A stretch of 64,000 nt of DNA from Anaeramoeba flamelloides (lineage: Eukaryota > Metamonada > Anaeramoebidae): NCBI GenBank assembly GCA_027625915.1, contig JANTQA010000008.1:3179001-3243000 (forward strand), written 5' to 3'. The notes below the pieces were generated by a model. That model was not told where the DNA came from. It saw only the letters and a list, made by a program, of their open reading frames with translations, and ran no database searches. The translations under genes and the position numbers were made by a program. Position 1 is the first letter of the stretch; each line of letters opens with the position of its first letter. Shown in pieces: positions 55,101 through 64,000 of this stretch.

Positions 55101-58100
55101 TTTTTGAAAATTTATAGTTCGTTAAGGTGTTTCTTTTTGGAATATAAACTCTAATCTGAAGTTTATTATTTCTTTAATTTCTAATTAAACTTATATTAGT
55201 TGCTTATTAAAAAAAATCGAATTTTTAATTTTTGGCTGGGGAGTACATTTGACTGAAATGGAGTTTAGATCTTTAAATATTTTGGATATTTTTTTGTTTA
55301 AAAGATTGTTTTGGCAAATTAAGTTTAATTTTTTTAAATGCTTAACAAAAAAAATAATTTGTTTTGAAAAAGTATTTTGTTTAAAGTTGTGAAAAAAATA
55401 CCATACAAGATTTTTAATTGTGAATATTTGGGAAATTGTTGTGTAATTTCATTTATTTACAATCGAATCCTTTTTTTTAAGAATCAAATTTTTTATATTA
55501 TAACTCACCTACTTATTAGAATGATGATTAATGAAATCACACTTGTTCACAACACCATTCGATCAATCAAAAAACAAGTATAAAAATTATTCATTTTCCA
55601 AACTCTAGTAAACCTCTATAAAACTATAGATTGTTTTTTCAAAAAAAGTTGATCTACCTTAGGCTATCAAACAATTTCTTGGATATTCTAGAGAACCCCC
55701 ACTTTCATGAACTTTAGGTAGGTTTATTACTAGGCTCATAAAAAAATTGGTTATTTATAAAAATGATTTGATTGAAAATAAATGAAATTACATAACAATT
55801 TTACTAATATTCACAATTAGAAATCTTGTCAGGGATTATTTTCATGTCCGGTATTTTTTTCCCTGCTATATATTTAATTTCTTTTACTTTTTTTTGAGTT
55901 TCTTTTTTTTTTTTTTTTCATTAGAACTAATTCCAATTAAAAGCAAAACAGCAAGTGGTGTATGATAGATTTCTAACGGTTTACAATGAAAAAAAAAAAA
56001 ATTGGCATTTATAGAAAAAATCCGTATTAGGTGCACTCAATTTCTAATTTAAAAAGATTTGAATTGTTAATTTTGAAAACATATATGTCAGTTTCTAAGT
56101 GTCACAATTTGACAACTTTTTGTTCGATCTTTTTTATTATTTTTTTTTCATTTCTAAAATGGGTATACTTTAATAAATAAATAAACTATTTTTCGGTCAA
56201 AGGGGCCCAGTTGTAATCTGTATAATACATGTGTTTAAAGGGTTTGCATAGGTATTAGAAGAAAAATTTTATTTTGGAAATTTTCAAAATTGAAATCATT
56301 TTTTCACATTTTTGTTTTTTTTTCGATTTTTTTTTTAAAACGTCATTCAGTTGCAAAAATTTTTTTATTGCAAGATCTATAGTCACTTGGTAAAAATGTG
56401 TTATTATAAGGTTATTGAAACCATGTAAAGATTGTTGAGAAATCATATTGATTTCTATTGCAATTCTATTCGATCTTTGATTCTGATATCTTGATATTTG
56501 CTTAATAAATGTGAAAAATTTTCACTTCATTTCCATTTCCTTTTTCAAATAGAGACCACAAATACCACCAAACTTCGTTTGGGGGCTTGATTTCTAAAAG
56601 AAAAGTATGGAAAATGAAGTGAAAAATGTTTCATATTTATTATTCAAATACCAGTAGAAGTTCAAAATGAACATTCTTGTTTTTCTCAATTGGGATTGCT
56701 AAGAATTTGAGTTTTTCAATTTTTAAGAAAATTTATTGATTAGATAGTTTTCTTTCAGACATATATCAACAATTCTTTGGTGTGTATTATTCTGTTTATT
56801 TCTTATTTGTTCTTCAAAGGTCAATTATATAAAATAATTGAAATTTGAAAAAAATGTTTTTTTTTTGGATTCCCCTTTGACTAAAACAGAGTTTATAATA
56901 AAAGTATTGCTTTGTAAATATAAAGTGTTCCAGAGCAATCACAAATTGAATTAAATCAATTGTGGGGTAAAAAAAAAAAAAAAAAGGATCTGCTCCAGAT
57001 TGAATAAATTTAAGAATGTGGATATAAAACAAGGAAAAGATTGATTTTTAGTTTCTGATAAACTTGAATTTATGTTTTTTTGGGATTTTTTTCTTGTTTA
57101 TTTAAAATTTTAGGAATTGAGATCATTTAAAACTTTTTTTTTTTTTCGTGTTTGGTTTTTATTAATGAGACACTTTAAAATTTTTTTTTTTGTTATTTGA
57201 ATTTTAGGTCTTTAAGATCCTTTGGTTTTTTACTATTATTTCTTTTAATTTTTTGAACCAAAACGGGTACTCTTTCTCATCGCATTTATAAGACAGCAGA
57301 TCACTTCTTGGGTATGAAGGGAATATGTGGTGGCTAATAGTCTCTATTATTTTTTTTTTTTGACCAATTTTTAAATAAGGATTCTTTATCTAGAAATATA
57401 TTTAATATTGAAAATAAACAGGGTTTTTCAAATCTAAGTAATTGGCAAAAAAATTCCTCAATCTCTATTAAATTTAGTAAAAAAATTTAATAGAGATTAT
57501 TCCCTTAAGAGCAAAAAAAAATTGGGGTTGACTACCCAAGTGAAAAAAAAAAAAAAAGAAATGAATTAAAAAGATCAATTTTGTGACGAAGACAAAAAGA
57601 TTCTGATTTTACTTTTTGTGAAATTTTGTTTGGTGTGATTGGAAATTTTCTTTTGTTTTGATTTTAACAAGGGTTATTTGGTGAAAGAGACAAAAAACAA
57701 TACAACTGTAAAGAAGCATTCGGTGAACGTTTCACATTTTTTCGATCTGCTGTAAATGTTGAATCTTCAAATAGAGAAAAAAAAAGAAAAGAAAAGAAAA
57801 GAAAAGACAAATACCATAAGGTAAGCCAGCTTGGGGATAGGTAAAATAGTCTATTGACAACAAATGGATTGTTTTGTTTAAGTGTTGGTAACTATAGTGG
57901 TTTACTCGTTTTTTGCCAGTCCTTTGCAAATATGAAGACTGTGGCGAGAATTGATAAAAATAATTGTTTGGTGAGGACTTTTCCTTAATTGCAGAAGATC
58001 CGTGATTACCACGAACGTCAAACCAAAAGGACTCATTCCAATAACCATGATTTTGCAAGACTGTTTTATATAATTTCCATTCGGATTCTTTCTGTTTGCT

Positions 58101-58457
58101 ATGGAAAATTGAATCCTCGGCTTCCTTGCCATCAACAACATCTCCTGTATGGACAACAAAATGCGGGGAAATTGATGGAATGGTTTCTTTGCAAAACCTT
58201 TCGAGGTTGTCTTGGGATTCGGGCCTGAAGATGCTTAGGTGTGTGTCCGTCACATGAACGAAATGTGTAATTTCTTGGGAATTTGGAACAGTCTCCGATT
58301 GGCTGAAATCTTGGATTTGTGGATATGAGTTGCCGACCTCTTTTAGATCCAAATCGTCTGTTTTATAAAGACCTGGTACAAACAGTGTCAGAAAAAATAC
58401 TGTGTATAGAATCAAGGTTGTTAAATTATTTCGCAAAAACCTTCGAAAAGAATTCAT
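52196..58457 (-). CDS. TMEM62-like transmembrane metallophosphoesterase, two exons around a 3.9 kb intron
   Basis: 774 residues. Exon 1 (57815-58457) has an N-terminal membrane anchor (about 12-30), then calcineurin-type metallophosphoesterase motifs: D71-T-H73 (VTDTHLS), HTGDVVDG with D106 and D109, and RGNHG (151-153). Exon 2 (52196-53877) supplies LYGHS (H248) and LTGHNHA (H280, H282), a beta-rich region like that of TMEM62 (FPVMVIVNP, WDPSKYDKGQHEI), about five further hydrophobic segments (roughly 454-483, 534-558, 578-596, 626-673) and an acidic Asn/Asp/Ser-rich tail. The phase-1 splice gives LPYG-FFGILSDQ, matching the human NFFGILD junction. Human TMEM62 has 643 residues; the excess is loops and the tail. 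The substrate of this family is unknown. The third motif has Gly where GNHD or GNHE is usual. Confidence 0.88.
54813..54878 (+). repeat. Three-copy 21 bp tandem repeat
   Basis: TTTTTTGCTTCATTTTTTCTT repeated about three times. A pyrimidine-rich minisatellite. Confidence 0.85.
55395..55870 (+). repeat. Dispersed repeat H, copy 2
   Basis: Collinear with 2345-2830 in the same orientation. It is directly followed here by H-prime and E, so H, H-prime and E may be parts of one larger unit or neighbours by chance. Confidence 0.7.
55930..56165 (+). repeat. Dispersed repeat H-prime, copy 2
   Basis: Matches 1175-1440 (AAAAGCAAA, GTGGTGTATGATAGATTTCT, CACAATTTGACAAC, TTTTCATTTCTAAAATG). It lies between repeat H and repeat E. 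Confidence 0.5.
56184..56893 (+). repeat. Repeat E, copy 2, interrupted by element G
   Basis: It starts near TCGGTCAAAGGGGCCCAGTTG and ends near TTCCCCTTTGACTAAAACAG, which is an inverted version of the start and gives the best view of both ends. Middle anchors match E1 on both sides of a 166 bp insertion at 56489-56654. Confidence 0.75.
56489..56654. mobile_element. 166 bp MITE-like element G, copy 2, inside repeat E
   Basis: Ends TCTTGATATTTGC and ATTCAAATACCAG are inverted and TA-flanked; inner pair TTTTCACTTCATTTCC / GGAAAATGAAGTGAAAAA. Homologous to 28137-28297. E1 lacks it, so the insertion postdates the E family's spread. Confidence 0.8.
57460..57498. repeat. Perfect 16 bp hairpin
   Basis: AATCTCTATTAAATTT and AAATTTAATAGAGATT separated by 7 bp. 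It lies about 320 bp inside the TMEM62 intron from the donor. Confidence 0.8.
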
Positions 58458-60175
58458 TTCGGAAAAACTAAAAAAAATGATTGAAGGTTTACAAATTGAA
58501 AATATACAAAAGGAGAAGCTTTATTTGTCAAAAAAATATTTTCTGTGTTCGATTTTGAACACTTGTTTTTAGTCCAGAGTTCTATTTCCAAAAGACCCAT
58601 AAACCCAAGTAATGTTTTTTCTAATTTTTGTTCTATTTCCATTTTTTTACAAACAGATAACTTGAATTCGTAAAAATTTCGCTAAAAAGACTATTTCAGT
58701 CCCCAATGAGCTTAACAGAATTTTTAATCAATAAACTAATAAAATTCTTTCTTGAAATCTCAATTTTAAAATTTCAAAAAAAAAAGGCAAATGAATTAAA
58801 AATACTCAAATAATTATTTGCTTTTCTGGGTATAAAATTCGATAATTTTATATTTATGATACTGAATCTCTAACTTTTCTTTTTTAAAAGTGTTTGTAGA
58901 AAAGTGTGTTATTGTTTGATTTTGAAGAGTCCTGAAAATAGTTGCCGAAAGTTCCAAAATTGTTCGATCTAACATAAATAAAGTCATTATTTAACAATTA
59001 TTAAAAGGGTATTTTGGTTGTTAAATCTTTTTCATGGGTTGAATAAATTTACTCTTTGTTTTCAAATAAATTGCAACAAAATTTTCAAACAGCTTCTTCC
59101 CAAATTAATTTTTTATTAGATCAAAACCAATTTGAATTCTCAAAATTCTAACTTAAAACATTAGTTTTCCTTTTTGGAATTGGGAACTTTGTTGTCATTT
59201 TTTTATTATTATTAGCAATGGTTTTTTTGGAAATATAAATGAAAATTTTGATCTTTTTATTTTTCAATTAACATAACCCACCAAAATCTACTTTCTCTGG
59301 TTCGGAAAAATTATAAACTTTGAACAAATCGCCCAAAGATTTGAAATTTTCCTTTTCTTTTGTAAAAATAAATTTAAACAGTTTTCTCATTTCTTTCAAA
59401 GATTGAGAAATTTGAATGAACTTTGGAATTTGTTTAGCCACAGCTTAACCTTTTAAATCTTAAATAACAATTGTAAAGTAATTCCATTTGAAAATCATGG
59501 AAGATTGAAAGATCTTTAATTGATATTTTTAAAAGCCTGGAAAAAATGATAATATTCAGAGACAAATCAGTAATTTTATCAATTTAGAGACAACGTGCCC
59601 AATTCTAAAAAGGATAGTATTCCTGTTATTTAATTTAATGGTCATTTTATTTTTGATTCATTTTTTAAACAAAGAAAATAGAGACTATTGAATACTTCCT
59701 TTTCAAATTATTCAGTTCTTTGAAGAAATTAAAAATTCGTTGACTTAAATCTTGTACAAAGAATTCAAAGTCTTGAATACAGAGGTATACCAAAGTAATT
59801 AAAATTTTTGTTTATCAAGTTATAAGCAATGTGACAATAATTAACAAGCAAAATTCTTATTGATTTATTTTTAAAATACAGATAATAAACTGGCAAAGGA
59901 TCTATTTATCAAACTGTTTTATCAAATACGCTTTTAAATTTGGTAATTTTTGAAGAAGAATAACTTGAGTATGAGAAGAAATGAAACTGAAATTACATAA
60001 TATGATAATCAGAAAATTATGAATTTGATGACAATATAAGTAAGTGTTAGTATACACCAGTTTCGATTTAAAGTTGTTGCTGTTTCCGTCACTTGAAGAG
60101 AAGTCATAAAACTTTATAAATAGAAAGGCTGATTCATTTTTTTTATTTCTTTCCGAAAAGTATTACATTAATAAA
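58458..60175. other. Divergent intergenic region between TMEM62-like and RPL10
   Basis: Both promoters lie here. A minus-strand frame of 62 codons ends just upstream of the TMEM62 start (58454-58642) and reads MEIEQKLEKTLLGFMGLLE at its start; it may be chance. A second coding-like frame lies at 59268-59443. No repeat family recognised. Confidence 0.6.
59268..59443 (-). other. Exon-like frame, unidentified
   Basis: An AG acceptor-like site is followed by 57 open codons to TAA, including KEMRKLFKFIFTKEKENFKS and GDLFKVYNFSEPEKVDFGG. The composition is more protein-like than its surroundings, and it is too short for an ordinary ORF list. No upstream exon or family was found, so this is a possible terminal exon or gene remnant only. 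Confidence 0.2.
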
Positions 60176-61227
60176 ATGGGTAGAAGACCAGCAAAGTGCT
60201 ACAGGTTTTGTAAAAACAAACCATTTCCAAAATCTCGATTCAACAGAAGTGTACCAGGTAAATAACACTCTAACTTTTTCTTTTTCTTTTTCTTTTTCTT
60301 TTTTTTTTTCTTTTGCTTTTTGATTTTTACTTCTTTTTGTTTTTCCAAATTTTTTTTTTTTTTGTTTTTCACAAATAAATTAAATAAAACAAAGATCCAA
60401 AGATCAGAATTTTTGATACAGGTAAAAAGAAAGCAAAGGTATCTGAATTCCCATATTGCCTTCACTTGATCAATTTGGAAAAACTCCAAATCAGTTCCGA
60501 AGCCTTAGAAGCCGCTCGTATTGCAGCCAATAAACATATGACCAAAAAAGCAGGAAGAGAAGGTTTCCATTTAAGAATTAGAGTTCACCCATACCATGTT
60601 ATCAGAATTAACAAAATGCTGTCATGTGCTGGCGCAGATCGGTAAGTCTTGTTTATTTACTATTCTTTTATTTTTGTTCTTTGTAATTTGAAATTTAAAA
60701 AAGCAACAAAAAAACAAAATTAATTTTTTTTAATTATTTTTTTTGCTTTTCTATTTTTTTGTTTCATTTTACTTTTTGTTTTTTTTTTTTTTTCCTTTTT
60801 TTTCAAATTTTTCTTTGGACACTTTATACTCATAACCAAATCTTTTTTTTTTTTTTTTTTTTTATGAATGGATCTTTTAATAAACAAACTCTATGAAAAA
60901 AAAAATTTTTATTTTAAATTTTTGTTTAGTCTGCAAACAGGAATGAGACATTCCTTCGGAAAACCAACTGGATTAGTCGCCCGTGTCAAACAAAACCAAG
61001 TTGTATTAAGTCTCCGTGTCCAAAAAAAAAACCTTAGATTAGCCAACAGAGCATTAACACTCGCCGGAAGAAAATTCCCAGGAAGATTTAGGATTGTTGA
61101 ATCCAAAAAATGGGGTTTCACTCAATTCACACACAAAGAATATGAACAATACATGAAAGAAGGAAGAATTGTTGACTGTGGATCTCATATTAAACTCCGA
61201 AAGAAACGTGGTCCTTTGAAATTTTAA
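60176..61227 (+). CDS. RPL10: 60S ribosomal protein L10 (uL16), three exons
   Basis: 208 residues. uL16 sits near the peptidyl transferase centre and joins the large subunit late in its maturation. Exons: 60176-60257 ([20 protein letters not shown]), 60395-60641 ([20 protein letters not shown] through [12 protein letters not shown]) and 60930-61227 ([15 protein letters not shown] through KKWGFTQF, ending RGPLKF). Introns are 137 and 288 bp; both splices restore the near-universal uL16 sequence (VP-D-PKIRIF; GAD-R-LQTGMR). The C-terminus stops shortly after RGPL, a few residues earlier than in human. The start has ATAAAATG. Codon choice includes more C-ending codons than the neighbouring genes, as expected for a highly expressed gene. 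Confidence 0.96.
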
Positions 61228-64000
61228 ATAATATTAAATTAATTTACTATAATTGATAAGAAAATTAATTTGTTTTGCTTTGTTTTACAACAATCAGTTT
61301 TTATTAATTCTCTTTAAAATTAAAAAGTTAATTAAAAAAAAAATTTAAATTAAATGAGAATTACACTTGATCATTTCATAAACTCAGTTTATTTTCTTAA
61401 ATAAAACTTTTAAGAAATAATTTATCAAAAATTGAAATTCTTATACTTATTCGTGGAATTTCGAGATTAAATTGTTTCTTTAGATACATTTTTTTTTTAT
61501 TTATTTTATTCTTTGTCCTTCTTTGTTTGGTTAATTGGTAGTGCGTTTTCATTGTTTCGTTCATTTTTTGAAACAATCGTTATTATTACTATTTGAATTT
61601 TAAATTTTTCTATTTTTTTTTTGATTGGTTAATTTGAAAATTAATTGTTGCCAACTTTTATTATTAGAAAACGGGAAGGCAGTAATTTCCAGAGTTCACA
61701 TTTTGATTCTTTTTTGAAAATCATCCCACAAATAATTTTTTTATTTGATTCAATGGGTAGGCCTCGATTTTTTTGTCAATTCTTTAATAATGAACCAATT
61801 TTGATAAAATTTTATATTTGGTTTTATTATCCCAAATACTACTTGTATTATAAGAAGAAAAATTCCGGATCTGTCAGTTCTTCAAAATATTAAATAAAGG
61901 GGTTTTGTTGTAAAAATAATCCCATTCTACAATCTCAAAAAATATCCAATAATAAGTATTCTTAGATATCTGAAAGAATCCCTTTTTATAAATTAATTCA
62001 ATTTCATCTGGGTAGAAATCATTTCGAGTCTTTTATTTTACTCTAATTCAATTTTTAAATTTATTGGTCAAATTAAAAACTTTTTAAAAATCAAAAGTAA
62101 TTTTTGACAAATAAAAAAATCCAAAGAAACTAAATTTTCAAAGAGAGACAATACAAATGATCTCCAAAACTCACATCCAACAACAACTATAACAACACAC
62201 CTCTTTAAATATTACTTTGATTTGAAATATTTCCAAGATAAGCGGAATTATTACCTAATAAAGAAACACTCAAAATTCTAATTGCAGAACAATATTTTGA
62301 GGTTAAACAAAACTTTCCATACTTTAATGATCAGAACTTTAAATAGAAGAAACCCACACAGCCACCCCCTTCTTAATAAAAATACCAAATTAATTCCAAA
62401 TAGAGGAAAAATAAACCTTATATTTTAAATCGAGGTCGTTTCAATGAAATCAAATGATATTTGTTTCTTCCAATGATAAGTCTCAACTCATTTCTTGTTT
62501 ACATTCGTTTTTACAAGGAATAACATTGTTCTTAAAATTTAAGAATTTTACTTTTTTTATTTTCAAAAAGACCCGAATATTTCTCAAAAAGATAAATATT
62601 TGAAGGTTTTTCTTCTTGTGATTTTAATTTTCATCATCTTTTCGACAATGTTGATGTTTTTAAGTTTATTCCCGATAAGAAAATTATTTTACTTTGGTAT
62701 GTTATTAAAAGAATTCTTTTTTTTTTTATTTAAGAGAGTTTTGGTAATAAATAAAAATCCTTTATTTGATTCCATTGAATCAGAATATAATAAAATTTTA
62801 ATGTTTTTGAAAAATTATCTAAACTGGACTTTGACAAGTGGAAAATGTCTGATAAATATTGATATCATTGTAATCATTTTAATATTGTGATTCCAATTTT
62901 TTAATTTTTGAGATTCTAAAAATTCCAAAAATGGAATCATTTCGGGAACTGTGGAAATTTTGTTGAAAGTTGGGGAAAATAATATAAAATCGAATCTTTC
63001 TGTTTAACTTGGATATATTGCGTTTAAAATTTATGTAAAAAAATTTCAATCAGTATTGTTTAAAATGACAAAAAATGGAAGAGTTATTCCATGTTTTAAA
63101 CCCACCTAATTAAAAAAAAAATAAACACTGAGAACTAGAATTAATTTTTTTTTTAAATTATTCCCTATTTAGATGAGAATTAAAGAAGGCCAAAATTTCA
63201 CTTTTTTACCAATTCCAAATTATATCAGATCATGTTTTTTTACGTTTTGGTTCTAATCCTCTTAATATCATATTAAATCAACCACTTACTTTTCGCATAA
63301 TAATCCAACAATTTCAGAAAGTCAAATTTAACTAATTTCAAATTAAGAATAACCGCGGGAAGTATTTGAATGAATTTAGAATACTAATTAGATATTAATG
63401 CAGTCCAGATGAAAAAATTGAAAATTAAATTTTTAATTTCCCTTTGATTAAAAAAAAAATGGAATATAGAAATTTCTGTTTTTGAAATTTTTTTAAAATC
63501 ATCACAACAACGTATATTCAATTATTCAAACGACTTTCTGGGGATCGGTAAACAATTCTTTCCCACAATAATAGTTTTTTTTTTTTTTTTTTTGATCTTA
63601 ACAGAAGGGTATAATAAAATTAAAAAATTCTTACCTTGTAACAATTCTAACTTTGAAAATTCAATAAATAATTGTTTTAATCAGATTATTTCTACACCCT
63701 TCTAATGAATAAAACATTTAAATGAGGAATTTTATTTATTTATTTATTTTTTTTTTTTTGGCAATTTTCAAAAATAAGAAAATAGGACCAAACTTTTCAA
63801 AACGTGAACTAAATTCAAAAAATATCTTTCAAAATACTTTTGTTATTATATCAATCCACTTTTTACCCGTTTTTTGAATTTCGAGATCGTTGATATAATT
63901 TGAATTTATATTTAAATTTACAAACCATTCAGTTAAAAGGTGTGAAACATAATAACTCGTAAAATTATTACAAAAAAATCTATAAATTTGTCTTTTTGAA
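61228..64000. other. DNA downstream of RPL10 to the right edge
   Basis: No gene is recognised. Frames at 61645-61893 (with an internal ATG reading MGRPRFFCQFFNNEP), at about 62108-62280 (no ATG) and at 62600-62890 (hydrophobic) show no conserved family. A C-rich patch lies near 62150-62380. Otherwise AT-rich with homopolymers. Confidence 0.6.

Larger units (their letters stand above)
53878..57814 (-). other. 3937 bp intron of the TMEM62-like gene
   Basis: Donor GGTATTTG after CTTATG and acceptor AATAG, inferred from the in-phase continuation of the phosphatase domain. It contains a 21 bp tandem repeat, repeats H and H-prime (copy 2), repeat E copy 2 carrying element G copy 2, and a perfect 16 bp hairpin. 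No nested gene recognised. Confidence 0.8.

Noticed and set aside
62600-62890. Plus-strand hydrophobic frame of 96 codons
   Set aside because: It starts at a non-ATG codon and its Phe/Ile/Leu content is what T-rich random sequence gives. No motif seen.

Overview
The window is a gene-poor, very AT-rich stretch of a nuclear genome from a single-celled eukaryote. Seven complete protein genes and one cut by the left edge occupy 64 kb. All eight are eukaryotic housekeeping or signalling families. Introns follow GT-AG, every complete gene stops with TAA, and start codons sit in A-rich leaders. Proteins carry Asn, Gln, Lys and Thr low-complexity tracts. This fits an amoeboid protist (amoebozoan-like or Anaeramoeba-like), but the organism is inferred from composition only.

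Layout from left to right. The first coding exon of a DExH RNA helicase of the MTR4/SKI2 group lies on the minus strand at about 3.5-4.0 kb, and its remainder must lie beyond the left edge. VPS33 (HOPS/CORVET) follows at 6.5-8.9 kb (-). A repeat-rich gap leads to a 1825-residue DDB1/CPSF160-type propeller protein at 15.4-20.8 kb (+). Then come a RasGAP protein at 26.6-32.6 kb (+), eIF4E at 36.7-42.2 kb (+), a penta-EF-hand protein at 45.5-46.3 kb (+), a TMEM62-like membrane metallophosphoesterase at 52.2-58.5 kb (-), and ribosomal protein uL16/RPL10 at 60.2-61.2 kb (+). They are ordinary housekeeping neighbours; I see no operon or pathway cluster.

Two structural points stand out. First, intron lengths fall into two classes: 137-397 bp in VPS33, RPL10, the PEF gene and eIF4E intron 1, but about 3.9-4.5 kb in RasGAP, eIF4E intron 2 and TMEM62, and at least 3.5 kb after the MTR4 exon. 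The exons on either side join in matching phase inside conserved domains, so the long introns look real. Second, the non-coding DNA is full of related short repeats that can be recognised by eye: four copies of a family of about 500 bp (one in each of the three complete long introns), a 754-965 bp element family with AGGGATTAG ends, a 196 bp element pair with Tc1/mariner-like ends, a 161/166 bp element pair of which one sits inside another repeat, double-hairpin units, and a 98 percent identical inverted repeat around the first two eIF4E exons. No transposase, reverse transcriptase, rRNA, tRNA or CRISPR array was recognised. The non-coding DNA therefore looks like a graveyard of small non-autonomous DNA elements.
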